From contig NZ_AP018441.1 in the NCBI RefSeq assembly GCF_009937975.1, forward strand, positions 4,960,001 through 5,024,000: a DNA stretch of 64,000 nucleotides, written 5' to 3'. Origin of the DNA: Undibacterium sp. YM2. Lineage in GTDB: Bacteria > Pseudomonadota > Gammaproteobacteria > Burkholderiales > Burkholderiaceae_D. A model generated the notes under the pieces. The model did not search any database, was not told the DNA's origin, and saw only the letters and a program-made list of their open reading frames with translations. Shown piece after piece: positions 8,189 through 17,344 of the stretch (position 1 is its first letter; every line of letters begins with the position of its first letter). The position numbers and the translations under genes are program-made.

Positions 8189-8279
8189 ATAATGCCTGCT
8201 CTTTTGCTATCAATAAGAATTGAATATTTTACCAGAGCAGGCTGGCGATTCCTGACTAAAGCTACACGTATCATTGCGC

Positions 8280-9547
8280 CTATTTGACCAAACTAGCCGT
8301 CATCGCAATATCAAAGTCCTGCTGTTTGTCTGGCGTTTCTTTTTGCAGCTTCGCTTGCTGGCCCAGGCCGGTGATCAGTTTTGGCTTGGCGATCACTTCA
8401 TCGCCTTTTTTGACGATCATGTCTATGACGACCGAATTTTTATATTTGTCTGCAGGTGCCGGAGTGAGTGTGAAACTGAAGTTCCATTTTGCCTGACCGT
8501 CTTCAGACTGTATGCCGATGGCGGCTGGCGTACCTTGCTTGACTACAACACGGGGGAACTTTTTATACCAGCAACCTTGATATCCATCGCCACGGAATAA
8601 CTGCCCACTTCTGACTTGTCCGCGTCCTGGCCAGTCTGTATGGGTGTTGCAACACTGCTCACTGGTGTCGCAGCCCAGGCGCTGTAAGCACTGACACTGC
8701 ACAGGCAGCTCAATACCGCGTAGGCGACGACACGTTTCAATTTACTCGGATTGTTCTGTTGCAATTGCATGATTCTCTCCTTTAAGGGATGACGGGAAGG
8801 CCAATGGCAGGCCAGGGCGCTGGGGGTGACACTTAACTGGGTTTTGAGCATGGCTTCGGCATAGGTGCGCCTGGCCTGTGGCTCTTGCGCAATCACGCTG
8901 GCATCGCAGGCCAGCTCCTGGTCGAGGCGAAAGCAGCGGGCAGCGACATGCACGAGCGGGTTGAACCAGAACAGGCATTGCAGCAGAGCAAACAGGGTAT
9001 TGGCGATGACATCACCACGGCCTTTGTGCACCAGTTCATGGCGGATGATGAGTGCCTGCTCTGCTTCGCTGTAACGTTCATAAAAATCGGCGGGGACGAT
9101 GATCTTTGGCCTGAAGCAGCCTGCTAGCGCCGGGCCGGTATCAACATCGCTGGCGAGATAGACACCCTCGATCTCGGTCAGTTTGCCGAGCCTGCGCAAA
9201 AAATGCAGGTGCTGCATGCCAAGCAGACCCAGCAGACAAAGGCTGCCTATGAGCCATACACTGACAAGAATTATTGGCCAGATGCTGGCAGGCTGTATCT
9301 CCAGCAGAGTTGTGCCGGAGATGAGATGGTTTGCGGGTGCCATCGACTTATCAGCCATGTCCAGGTATTGCCGGTGCGGCAAAAACATGGCGAGCAGGGA
9401 GAGTGGCAAGACCGCCCAGAGCTGGTAGGCAATACCGGCACCTGCCAGTTTGCGCAAAGGATTTCTGACCAGCAGGATGAGCACGATCAGGCCGCTGATG
9501 ACGAGGCAGGCGAGTATTGCTGACTGCAAGAAATTACTGATCATCAC
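8280..9547 (-). pseudogene. BlaR1-like M56 metallopeptidase gene with frameshift
   Basis: The first frame (9547 down to about 8556) encodes four membrane segments and the M56 zinc motif HELVH with downstream 'DQELACDA', as in BlaR1/MecR1. That frame stops at 8543. From 8556 a second frame continues to 8280 with a well-formed secreted domain ('RVVVKQGTPAAIGIQ' onward). The switch falls on a run of five C on the coding strand: six C would read Ser-Ser-Pro-Arg-Val and join both parts into about 425 residues. So this is a one-base deletion, a sequencing error or a slippage site. Its start overlaps the blaI-type gene by 14 bp, the usual operon of a sensor peptidase and its repressor. Confidence 0.75.
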
Positions 9548-9911
9548 CGAGCTCCTTGATCAGACGTTTGAGTTCAGCGATATCCTGCTTCGATAGTTTC
9601 TTTTGCTCGCTGAAGTGCGCCACCAGCGGTGCGATGCGGCCATTGAACATGCGGTCGAGAAAGCCCTTGCTCTCGGACATCAGCCATTGTTCACGCTGCA
9701 AGACGGGTGAATACAGAAAACGCCTGCCATCCTTCTCGGCGGCGACCGCACCCTTTTTGAGCAAGCGGTTCAGCAGGGTTTTGACTGTGGCTTCCTGCCA
9801 GTCCTGTTGCTGCGCCAAAGCGGCGCTGACCTCTTCGGCTGACTGCGGATGCTGTTTCCACAGGGTTTCCATGACTAGCGATTCTGCCTCGCTGATGGCG
9901 ATGTTTTTCAT
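9534..9911 (-). CDS. BlaI/MecI/CopY family transcriptional repressor
   Basis: 125 residues with the penicillinase-repressor winged helix: 'ISEAESLVMETLWK', then 'ATVKTLLNRLLKKGAV' as recognition helix and 'GRRFLYSPV' as wing. The C-terminal helical part makes the dimer in this family. In BlaI systems the partner M56 peptidase inactivates the repressor after sensing a signal; here that partner is the overlapping, frameshifted gene downstream. Two dyads upstream (9949-9960 and 9973-9988) are likely operators. No beta-lactamase gene is adjacent, so the controlled genes are unknown. Confidence 0.85.
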   Translation of the reverse strand: MKNIAISEAESLVMETLWKQHPQSAEEVSAALAQQQDWQEATVKTLLNRLLKKGAVAAEKDGRRFLYSPVLQREQWLMSESKGFLDRMFNGRIAPLVAHFSEQKKLSKQDIAELKRLIKELGDDQ

Positions 9912-9948
9912 TGCAGGCTCCAGGGCGAAATTTGCATACTGCGTTCAT

Positions 9949-9988
9949 TTACAGATGTAATCGACGATGAATGATTACACGCGTAATC
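9949..9988. promoter_or_regulatory. Pair of BlaI-type operators
   Basis: TTACA-GA-TGTAA (9949-9960) contains the ACA-N2-TGT core typical of BlaI/MecI sites. GATTAC-ACGC-GTAATC (9973-9988) is a second perfect 6-bp-arm dyad, with centres 26 bp apart. Both lie just upstream of the blaI-type start codon at 9911. Confidence 0.6.
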
Positions 9989-10139
9989 AGTGAAGTCAAC
10001 AAGAAATTGCAATCAGCTGACTTGCACAACATCCTGATTTTTGCCTTCCATCTGCAAACCATGCTTGCACACCAAGGCTTTGCCCCGCATAATTGGCCTT
10101 ACCAATTTACAACTGGTCAACCAAACTCCAAGGTAATGC

Positions 10140-11795
10140 GTGATGACAAGAAAAGCCGGATTTTTGCCTCAACTGTTGACAGCGTGCCTGCTACTGCCTG
10201 TTCTGAATACGCCAGCGCATGCCCAACATACTGCCCATGCCGACCGGGCGCAATACCAGAACCCCATCATCCACGCCGATTATTCCGACCCCGATGTGAT
10301 ACGCGTGGGCAAGCGCTATTACATGACGGCTTCGAGCTTCAATAGTGCACCCGGCCTGCCCTTGCTGGAATCGGCAGACATGGTGCACTGGCAACTGGTG
10401 GGCCATGCCCTGCCCCAGCAATTGCCACTCGCGGATTTTGCCCGGCCACAGCATGGCAAGGGAGTGTGGGCGCCCTGCCTGCGTCATCACGACCAGCGCT
10501 TCTGGATTTTTTATCCCGACCCTGACCAGGGCATCTTTGTGATGACGGCAGAAAATTTCAGTGGCCCCTGGACTACACCTCACCTGCTGCTGGCAGGCAA
10601 GGGCATCATCGATCCTACGCCCTTGTGGGATGAGGATGGTCAGGCTTATCTGCTGCATGCCTGGGCCAAAAGCCGCGCCGGTATCAACAATATGCTGAGC
10701 CTGCGCCGCATGAACAAGGAGGCGACACAGATACTGGATACCGAAGGCAAGGTCGTTATCGATGGCAACAAACTCCCTGGCTACAAGACACTGGAAGGCC
10801 CCAAGTTCTACAAACATCAGGGCTATTACTATGTATTCGCCCCGGCCGGTGGCGTGGAAGAAGGCTGGCAATCGGTATTCCGCTCACGCCATATTGAGGG
10901 CCCGTATGAAGACAAGATCGTTATGGCACAGGGCAAGTCAACCACCAATGGCCCGCATCAGGGTGCCTGGGTACAGACACCAGCAGGCACTGACTGGTTT
11001 TACCACTTCCAGGACAAGCGCGCCTATGGCCGTATCGTGCACCTGCAACCCATCCACTGGAAAGATGGCTGGCCCGTCATCGGTGACGATGTCAACAATA
11101 CCGGAACAGGTGAACCCGTGCTCAGGCACGCGATGCCGGTATCTGGTATCTTCCCGCAAATACAGCCTGCGACTGGCGATGAATTCAAGGACAGCAAGCT
11201 GGGCTTGCAATGGCAGTGGAACGCCAACTGGAAACCAGAGTGGTATTCATTGACAGCCAGGCCACAGCACCTGCGCCTGCACACTCAAGCTGACAGCAGC
11301 TATGCAGAACGCAAGAACCTGTGGGACGTGCCTTCGCTACTATTGCAAAAACTTCCTGCCGAACAATTCACGGTAGATACAAAATTCGACATCAGTCACC
11401 TGCAAAACGGCAGCAGCACTGGCCTCATCATGTATGGTTTCAACTATGCCTGGCTGGGCGTGCGCCAGCAAGACAAGGCAAGACAGTTGCTCATATCAAC
11501 TTGCGACAAGACAGAAGCAAAATGCGCAGAAGTGATACGCGCCAGCCTGCCACTGGACAGCAACACAGTCTATTTACGCATGGTGGTTCAGGCAGGTGGC
11601 AAAACGCAATTCTATTACAGCGCCGACAATCAGCAATTCAATGCGATTGGCGATGAGTTCACTGCGACAATGGGACGCTGGGTTGGTGCGCAGATGGGTT
11701 TGTTCAGCGTGCGGCCTGATGCATCACCTGCTGCTGAGGATGATTATGTCGATGTGGATTATTTCAGAGTAACGATAAACAAGCAGTCACCATAA
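10140..11795 (+). CDS. Glycoside hydrolase family 43 protein, exported
   Basis: About 551 residues from GTG at 10140 (ATG at 10143 is an equal choice). A signal peptide ends near 'AHAQ'. The GH43 five-blade propeller starts with 'NPIIHADYSDPDVIR', whose Asp is the family's catalytic base; 'DPTPLWDEDGQAYLLHAW' and 'LEGPKFYKHQGYYYVFAP' follow, the latter carrying the probable acid Glu. The C-terminal 200 residues form a concanavalin-like beta-sandwich, as in GH43 beta-xylosidase/arabinofuranosidase types. Likely acts on plant polysaccharide oligomers in the periplasm. No transporter or other glycosidase is adjacent. Confidence 0.85.
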   Translation: MMTRKAGFLPQLLTACLLLPVLNTPAHAQHTAHADRAQYQNPIIHADYSDPDVIRVGKRYYMTASSFNSAPGLPLLESADMVHWQLVGHALPQQLPLADFARPQHGKGVWAPCLRHHDQRFWIFYPDPDQGIFVMTAENFSGPWTTPHLLLAGKGIIDPTPLWDEDGQAYLLHAWAKSRAGINNMLSLRRMNKEATQILDTEGKVVIDGNKLPGYKTLEGPKFYKHQGYYYVFAPAGGVEEGWQSVFRSRHIEGPYEDKIVMAQGKSTTNGPHQGAWVQTPAGTDWFYHFQDKRAYGRIVHLQPIHWKDGWPVIGDDVNNTGTGEPVLRHAMPVSGIFPQIQPATGDEFKDSKLGLQWQWNANWKPEWYSLTARPQHLRLHTQADSSYAERKNLWDVPSLLLQKLPAEQFTVDTKFDISHLQNGSSTGLIMYGFNYAWLGVRQQDKARQLLISTCDKTEAKCAEVIRASLPLDSNTVYLRMVVQAGGKTQFYYSADNQQFNAIGDEFTATMGRWVGAQMGLFSVRPDASPAAEDDYVDVDYFRVTINKQSP

Positions 11796-11809
11796 CTCTA
11801 ACGCCAGAC

Positions 11810-11867
11810 GGTGCGTCAAGACGCACCCTACCTATTGCCGTGCCCGTAGGGTGCGTCTTGACGCACC
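11810..11867. repeat. REP-like inverted repeat, GTGCG family copy 2
   Basis: Perfect 22-bp arms (11810-11831 and 11846-11867) around a 14-nt spacer. Each arm carries GTGCGTC/GACGCAC and CCCTAC/GTAGGG. It lies just after the GH43 gene and before the convergent hypothetical gene, so it may also serve as a transcript end. Confidence 0.75.
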
Positions 11868-11915
11868 GGTTCTGGTTTTGGAGTTTGCTTTCTACAAAGC
11901 TGAATGTGACCGGGG

Positions 11916-12275
11916 TCAGACTTCTGATGATGCATTAATTTTTTCCCATAGCGCCCGAATCAAAATCGCAGAGGCACCATCGGCATTGATATAAAAAGAA
12001 GCGTTTTCCACTTCAAGCACGCCTGGATAGCCTGGTTCATGAGCTGCAACAAGATTCAGCAGTTTTTCTGCATCAGGTTTCCAGAGCTGCAGATGAGAGC
12101 GGATTTTTGCGCCCAGAGTCAGATGTGTCTGGCTTATTATTTCCTCTTTTGAAAAAGAGGAAATCAATTCCATTTCACTGGGAGTCAAACTGCTGAATAC
12201 ATTTTCTAAAACTTGTTCAAACACCGAAAGATCGTCACTTTCAGCACTGTTTTTAAGGGGCTCATCATTATTCAT
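11916..12275 (-). CDS. Small acidic hypothetical protein (possibly DUF6794-like)
   Basis: 119 residues, acidic, without signal peptide. The C-terminal half has 'HLTLGAKIRSHLQLW' followed by a short linker and 'GASAILIRALWEKI', which resembles DUF6794 (a conserved iRn.w.L segment followed by a helix with S..I...w), but the match is loose. Isolated: divergent neighbours and a repeat element flank it. Function unknown. Confidence 0.5.
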   Translation of the reverse strand: MNNDEPLKNSAESDDLSVFEQVLENVFSSLTPSEMELISSFSKEEIISQTHLTLGAKIRSHLQLWKPDAEKLLNLVAAHEPGYPGVLEVENASFYINADGASAILIRALWEKINASSEV

Positions 12276-12665
12276 TAAACATATCCGAATATCTGCGTAT
12301 TCTTTAATTCTATGCCATCGCAGTATATGAACACGTTTTTAACTTGCATGCTTCATCTGAAGATGTTGAACCCACGAAAGTACAAGCTCCAGCGCTCATC
12401 ACTCAAAGGTCTCCTACCGTTAACAGCCTGCCAACACATCTTAATATCACGCTCCCCTGATGCCCCTCAACGACAAATCCTTGTCATGGCGCAAATATAT
12501 CCCCGCGTAACTCCAGCAAAACCTGATATTGAGGTAAAGTTGATCCTGCACGCAGCGCAAATCTCAACTGCGTGACAAAATAGAAAGAGATGTCGCCGGG
12601 CAAAGTCCATTGCCAAGTATGCGGACATCCAATAACAGAGACAAACCACGTAAAACGAATTCATC
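12276..12665. other. Gene-free stretch before the two-component operon
   Basis: About 390 bp with no convincing gene. Short open frames exist on both strands but lack ribosome-binding sites and recognisable sequence. The right-hand part must hold the promoter of the response-regulator operon; no clear -35/-10 pair or operator was found by eye. Confidence 0.4.
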
Positions 12666-13388
12666 ATGCGTATTTTGCTAGCAGAAGACGACAGCGTACT
12701 GGCCGACGGCTTGACCCGTTCGCTCAGGCAATCCGGCTATGCCACTGATTGTGTCAATGACGGGGAAGCGGCAGATACCGCGCTGACTACCCAGGATTTT
12801 GATTTGCTGATACTTGACCTGGGCCTGCCCAGATTGAGCGGGCTCGAAGTCTTGCGCCGTTTGCGCTCGCGCAATTCGCGTTTGCCAGTGCTGATACTGA
12901 CAGCGGCAGATTCGGTCGAACAAAGGGTCAAGGGTCTGGACCTGGGCGCGGATGACTACATGGCCAAACCCTTTGCGCTGTCTGAACTCGAAGCACGCGT
13001 GCGGGCACTGACGCGGCGTGGCGCGGGTGGTGGGCCTACCGTCATCAAGCATGGGCCGCTGACTTATGACCAGGTAGGGCGTATCGCCTATATCCATGAA
13101 CAGATGCTGGACTTGTCTGCGCGTGAGCTGGGCCTGCTCGAAGTACTGTTGCAACGTACCGGACGGCTGGTATCCAAGGAGCAACTGGTCGATCACCTGT
13201 GCGAATGGGGTGAAGAGGTCAGCAACAATGCCATCGAAGTCTATGTACACCGCCTGCGCAAGAAAATAGAGGTGGATGGCGTGCGTATAGCCACGGTACG
13301 CGGTCTTGGTTATTGCCTGGAAAAATTCTTTGTTCCTGCAACTGCCGCGGCAACAAGCTCTGCTACCGCCAGCACTGAACAAAAATGA
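12666..13388 (+). CDS. OmpR/PhoB-type response regulator (QseB/TctD-like)
   Basis: 240 residues. The receiver domain has the acidic pair E7/D8, phospho-acceptor D51 ('LLILDLGLP'), T79 and K101 ('YMAKPF'). After a short linker the winged-helix effector domain ends with 'VYVHRLRKKIE' and 'ATVRGLGYCLE', typical of OmpR-type DNA binding. It overlaps the histidine-kinase gene by 4 bp (ATGA). From gene context it probably regulates the downstream symporter genes in response to a carboxylate or similar solute (inference). Confidence 0.9.
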   Translation: MRILLAEDDSVLADGLTRSLRQSGYATDCVNDGEAADTALTTQDFDLLILDLGLPRLSGLEVLRRLRSRNSRLPVLILTAADSVEQRVKGLDLGADDYMAKPFALSELEARVRALTRRGAGGGPTVIKHGPLTYDQVGRIAYIHEQMLDLSARELGLLEVLLQRTGRLVSKEQLVDHLCEWGEEVSNNAIEVYVHRLRKKIEVDGVRIATVRGLGYCLEKFFVPATAAATSSATASTEQK

Positions 13389-14917
13389 GTCAACAGCCAG
13401 GCAGGGACGAAAGCGACGCAGCAGCGCCTGACAGCCTGGCTGGCAAGCAGCCCGAAGAAAAAACGCAACGCTCCCTGTTTGGTGAAATCCTTGACTGGAT
13501 GCTGGCACCGCTCCTGCTGTTATGGCCGATGAGCATCGCCATCACCTATCTGGTGGCAAAGTCCATCGCCAACCAGCCTTTTGACCGTGCGCTCGAAGAC
13601 AATGTGCTGGTATTGTCACAGCAGGTCAAAGAAATAGATGGCAAGGTCGTCACCCAGATGAGCAATCCGGCACGCGATATTTTGCGGGCGGATGACCTCG
13701 ACAATATCTATTACCAGATCAAGATAAGCAAGGACAAGCTTATAGACGGTGACCGCGACCTGCCCATGCCCATGGATGAAGAAAGACCAGCCATAGGCAC
13801 AGTACAGTTCAGGAATGCAGTATTACGCGGCATAGACATACGTGTTGCCTACAGCTATATCGATCTCAACAAGGCTGACCGACCCGACCGAAACAAAGAC
13901 CACCACCTGGCCCTGGTGCAGGTTGCGGAGACACTGGAAAAACGTGCCCTGCTGGCGAATGAAATCATCAAGGGCGTCATCCTGCCGCAGTTCATTATCC
14001 TGCCGATTGCCCTGGCGCTGGTCTGGTTTGCCCTGAGCCGCGGCCTGTCACCCCTGGCAGAGTTGCAGCAGCGCATACGCGCGCGCAGGCCGGATGACCT
14101 CAGCCCCATCGATTCACGCCATGTGCCGGAAGAAATCACGCCCCTCGTCAAATCACTCAATGAAATGCTGGAAAGGCTGGCGCAAACCATCGCTATCCAG
14201 AAGCGTTTTATCGCCGATGCAGCACACCAGATGAAAACCCCGCTGGCCGGTTTGCGCATGCAGTCAGAGCTGGCCCTGCGCCAGACTGACCAGCAAGAGA
14301 TACATCAGTCGCTGACACAACTGGCCACCAGTTCGGAAGCCGCCACACGCCTGGTCAATCAGTTGCTGACACTGGCACGCGCAGAAAATCTGGCCCCTGC
14401 CAATCAGCCGCGCGAACAGATAGACTTGAACATCCTGGCCCGTAATGTCGTGCAGGACTGGATACAGACCTCATTCGCAAAAAAAATAGACCTGGGTTTT
14501 GAGCAGGAAAAAAATGCGGTACTAATCTTTGGTAGTCCGCTGATGCTGCGTGAAATGCTCAGTAATCTCATCGACAATGCCTTGCGCTATACCCCGCAAG
14601 AACATAGCGTGACCGTGCGTGTGCGCATGGACCATGAGCAGGCACTGGCAATACTGGAAGTGGAGGACAATGGCCGTGGCATACCGGCAGAAGAGCGCGG
14701 GCGCGTGTTCGAGCGCTTTTACCGCATACTGGGTAGCAATGTGCAAGGTAGCGGCCTGGGTCTGTCCATCGTGCGCGAGATCGCCAGCCAGCATGAGGCA
14801 AGGATAGAAATACTCGATAATCCGCAACCACAGGACCCGGCCTGCCCCGGCTGCGTATTCCGCATTTCTTTCCAGTTGAATCCTTACGATGAACTTGCCA
14901 TGGAGGGCTTGTCATGA
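13385..14917 (+). CDS. Sensor histidine kinase, TctE/QseC-like
   Basis: 510 residues. A first membrane helix at about 36-58, a periplasmic domain of about 140 residues, and a second helix near 198-218 are followed by a HAMP-like linker. The HisKA box holds H281 ('ADAAHQMKTPLAGLR'). The ATPase domain has the N box ('LSNLIDNALRYTP'), G1 ('EVEDNGRGIP'), F box and G2 ('GSGLGLSIV'). The N-terminal 35 residues are polar and cytoplasmic. Paired with the preceding regulator and overlapping the small symporter subunit by 4 bp, so sensing and transport are one operon. Confidence 0.9.
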   Translation: MSQQPGRDESDAAAPDSLAGKQPEEKTQRSLFGEILDWMLAPLLLLWPMSIAITYLVAKSIANQPFDRALEDNVLVLSQQVKEIDGKVVTQMSNPARDILRADDLDNIYYQIKISKDKLIDGDRDLPMPMDEERPAIGTVQFRNAVLRGIDIRVAYSYIDLNKADRPDRNKDHHLALVQVAETLEKRALLANEIIKGVILPQFIILPIALALVWFALSRGLSPLAELQQRIRARRPDDLSPIDSRHVPEEITPLVKSLNEMLERLAQTIAIQKRFIADAAHQMKTPLAGLRMQSELALRQTDQQEIHQSLTQLATSSEAATRLVNQLLTLARAENLAPANQPREQIDLNILARNVVQDWIQTSFAKKIDLGFEQEKNAVLIFGSPLMLREMLSNLIDNALRYTPQEHSVTVRVRMDHEQALAILEVEDNGRGIPAEERGRVFERFYRILGSNVQGSGLGLSIVREIASQHEARIEILDNPQPQDPACPGCVFRISFQLNPYDELAMEGLS

Positions 14918-15180
14918 GCACAGCACCTGAGCAGGCTGGCAGTGTCAGCAAACAATACTGGCGGCATACCCGGCGACTGACCGTGGCCCTGATGGCTTGC
15001 TGGGCAGTGCTGTGCTTTTGTGTGCTGTTCTTTGCGCGTGAATTGTCCAGCGTTGTTTTCTTTGGCTGGCCGTTTTCTTTCTACATGGCGGCGCAAGGCC
15101 TGACGCTGAGCTTTGTGCTGATACTGGCTATCTATTCACTCAGCATGGGCTGGATAGGCCGCAGGCAGACCGGGGACTGA
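14914..15180 (+). CDS. DUF4212 small subunit of sodium:solute symporter
   Basis: 88 residues with two membrane helices (about 23-45 and 52-76) and the 'YWRHTRRLT' N-terminal motif of DUF4212 (putative solute:sodium symporter small subunit). Members are always next to a large SSS-family symporter, as here, 4 bp upstream. Overlaps the kinase gene by 4 bp. Confidence 0.85.
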   Translation: MSTAPEQAGSVSKQYWRHTRRLTVALMACWAVLCFCVLFFARELSSVVFFGWPFSFYMAAQGLTLSFVLILAIYSLSMGWIGRRQTGD

Positions 15181-15184
15181 TCGC

Positions 15185-17221
15185 ATGGCACAAAAGCGTT
15201 TTACCCAAAAACTGACGGTTTACTATCTCTGGTACACCCTACTGTTTTTCATCTTCCTGATCAGCCTGGCCATCCTCGAAAAAGAAGGCGTGCCACGCGC
15301 CTGGATAGGTTATCTGTTCATGTTTGCCACTATCGTGCTGTACGCAGGCATAGGTGTAGTCAGCCGCACGTCGGATATCAGCGAGTATTATGTCGCCGGG
15401 CGGCGCGTGCCTGCGGTTTTCAATGGCATGGCAACGGCAGCCGACTGGATGTCTGCCGCGAGTTTTTTGAGCCTGGCTGGCGGCCTGTATTTGCAGGGCT
15501 TTGATGGCCTCGCCTACATCATAGGCTGGACCGGCGGCTTTTGCCTGGTGGCGATGCTGATCGCACCTTACCTGCGCAAGTTTGGTCAATACACAATCCC
15601 AGATTTTCTCGGTGCACGCTTTGCCGGTAGCCCGGAAAACAATATGGTCAGGATACTGGCAGTCATTGCCACGGTATTCATTTCTTTCATCTACGTGGTC
15701 GCGCAAATCTATGGCGTGGGCCTGATCACTTCGCGCTTTACCGGCGTGGATTTTTCTGTTGGCATCTTCCTCGGCCTGGCCAGTATACTGGTGTGTTCTT
15801 TCCTGGGTGGCATGCGTGCCGTAACCTGGACCCAGGTTGCGCAATACATCATTATCATCATCGCCTTCCTGATCCCGGTTGCCTGGCTGTCAGTCAAACA
15901 CACCAATAACCCGGTCGCGCCGCTCTCGTATGGGGCGGTGTTACCAGAGCTAAGCAACAAGGAAAAGATTTTTGAGTCAGATCCAAGGGAAAAAGAAGTC
16001 AGGGCCATTTACCGCCAGCGTGCCGACGAGTTGCAAAAGAAAATTCAACAATTACCGCAATCATGGGAAGATGGCCGTTTTGAATTGCAGCACAAACTCG
16101 AAGAATTAAAATCAGGCAATGCCTCGCTGCTGGAAATCAAGGCAGCTGGCCGCGTGCTGGCGAATTATCCCAAGTCGCCACAAGAAGCGCAAAACCGCTG
16201 GAATGAGGTACGCAATAATTATCTCGCCAAGGCACAACCCGGCTTTTCCAAATACACGCCCTATGCAGCAAAGGACAAGAAAGAGTCTGACAGCAAGCGC
16301 AATAATTTCATGGCACTGGTGCTATGCCTGATGATGGGTACTGCCGCCCTGCCGCATGTGCTGGTGCGCTACTACACGACACCCACGGTCAAGGAGAGCC
16401 GCGACTCGGTTTTCTGGTCACTGTTCTTTATCATGCTGCTGTACATCACGATACCGGCGCTGGCGATACTGGTTAAACACGATATCTATAATTCCCTGGT
16501 CGGTACAGAATTTTCCAAACTACCCGCCTGGGTCACTTACTGGGCCAATATAGACCGCAACAACCCGCTCGTGAATATCACCGACATCAACCATGACGGC
16601 ATAGTCCAGCTAGCCGAGATTGTGCTCGACGGTGACATCGTCGTGCTGGCCACACCCGAGATTGCTGGCCTGCCGTATGTGGTGTCTGCATTGGTGGCTG
16701 CGGGTGGCCTGGCGGCGGCGCTCTCTACCGCAGATGGCTTGTTGTTAACGATATCGAATTCCCTGTCGCACGACATCTATTACAAAATCATAGACCCGCA
16801 AGCCTCAACACAAAAGCGGGTGACGATATCCAAGCTGCTATTACTGGTGGTGGCACTGGTGGCTGCCTATGTGGCTTCACTCAAGCCTGCGGATATTCTT
16901 TCATTGGTCGGCGCTGCATTTTCAGTGGCTGCTTCAGCGTTGTTCCCTTGCCTGGTACTGGGCATATTCTGGAAACGTGCGAACCGCCAGGGTGCTATCT
17001 GCGGCATGATTGCTGGCTTTGTAGTGTGCGTGTTTTATATGCTGTATACCCACCCGTTATTTGGTGGCAGCCCGGCGAATCAGTGGTTCAGCATTGCGCC
17101 CATATCGGCAGGTGTATTCGGCGTCCCGGCGGGGTTCGTCACCATGCTGGCAGTGAGTTTTTTCACGCCCAGGCCGGATCAAAAGACCTTGGATCTCGTG
17201 GATTTTATACGGCAGCCGTGA
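15185..17221 (+). CDS. Large sodium:solute symporter, VC_2705 type
   Basis: 678 residues, long for an SSS symporter. The core resembles ActP-like carboxylate carriers: 'SEYYVAGRRVP' near residue 64, 'NGMATAADWMSAASFL' and 'SLSHDIYYK'. Between membrane helices lies a hydrophilic, coiled-coil-prone insertion (about 259-375). A second soluble loop contains a canonical EF-hand-like calcium loop, D467-N469-D471-G472-E478. With the DUF4212 subunit and the RR/HK pair it forms an uptake system, probably for acetate, propionate or another small acid (inference). Confidence 0.85.
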   Translation: MAQKRFTQKLTVYYLWYTLLFFIFLISLAILEKEGVPRAWIGYLFMFATIVLYAGIGVVSRTSDISEYYVAGRRVPAVFNGMATAADWMSAASFLSLAGGLYLQGFDGLAYIIGWTGGFCLVAMLIAPYLRKFGQYTIPDFLGARFAGSPENNMVRILAVIATVFISFIYVVAQIYGVGLITSRFTGVDFSVGIFLGLASILVCSFLGGMRAVTWTQVAQYIIIIIAFLIPVAWLSVKHTNNPVAPLSYGAVLPELSNKEKIFESDPREKEVRAIYRQRADELQKKIQQLPQSWEDGRFELQHKLEELKSGNASLLEIKAAGRVLANYPKSPQEAQNRWNEVRNNYLAKAQPGFSKYTPYAAKDKKESDSKRNNFMALVLCLMMGTAALPHVLVRYYTTPTVKESRDSVFWSLFFIMLLYITIPALAILVKHDIYNSLVGTEFSKLPAWVTYWANIDRNNPLVNITDINHDGIVQLAEIVLDGDIVVLATPEIAGLPYVVSALVAAGGLAAALSTADGLLLTISNSLSHDIYYKIIDPQASTQKRVTISKLLLLVVALVAAYVASLKPADILSLVGAAFSVAASALFPCLVLGIFWKRANRQGAICGMIAGFVVCVFYMLYTHPLFGGSPANQWFSIAPISAGVFGVPAGFVTMLAVSFFTPRPDQKTLDLVDFIRQP

Positions 17222-17263
17222 GAGCAGGACATGTCTGGCATTGGTAAAAAAGTAGATGTCGTA

Positions 17264-17283
17264 GGGCGCATTGCAATGCGCCC
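17264..17283. repeat. Perfect 20-bp palindrome, short form of the GTGCG repeat
   Basis: GGGCGCATTG and its exact complement meet without a spacer, preceded by GTA as in the two longer elements. It sits in the gap between the symporter gene and the convergent GlxA-type gene and may help end both transcripts. Confidence 0.55.
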
Positions 17284-17344
17284 CAACCTCACGGACTTTC
17301 TAATACCATCTGCTCATCATCGCCCACACGCATGATTAAAAAAA

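Noticed and set aside
8543..8570. Programmed -1 frameshift in the M56 gene
   Set aside because: The run of C could let ribosomes slip, but there is no classic X-XXY-YYZ heptamer and no clear downstream pseudoknot; a deletion or sequence error is simpler.
12312..12575. 87-codon frame before the response-regulator gene
   Set aside because: No ribosome-binding site, no family pattern, and it occupies the expected promoter region.
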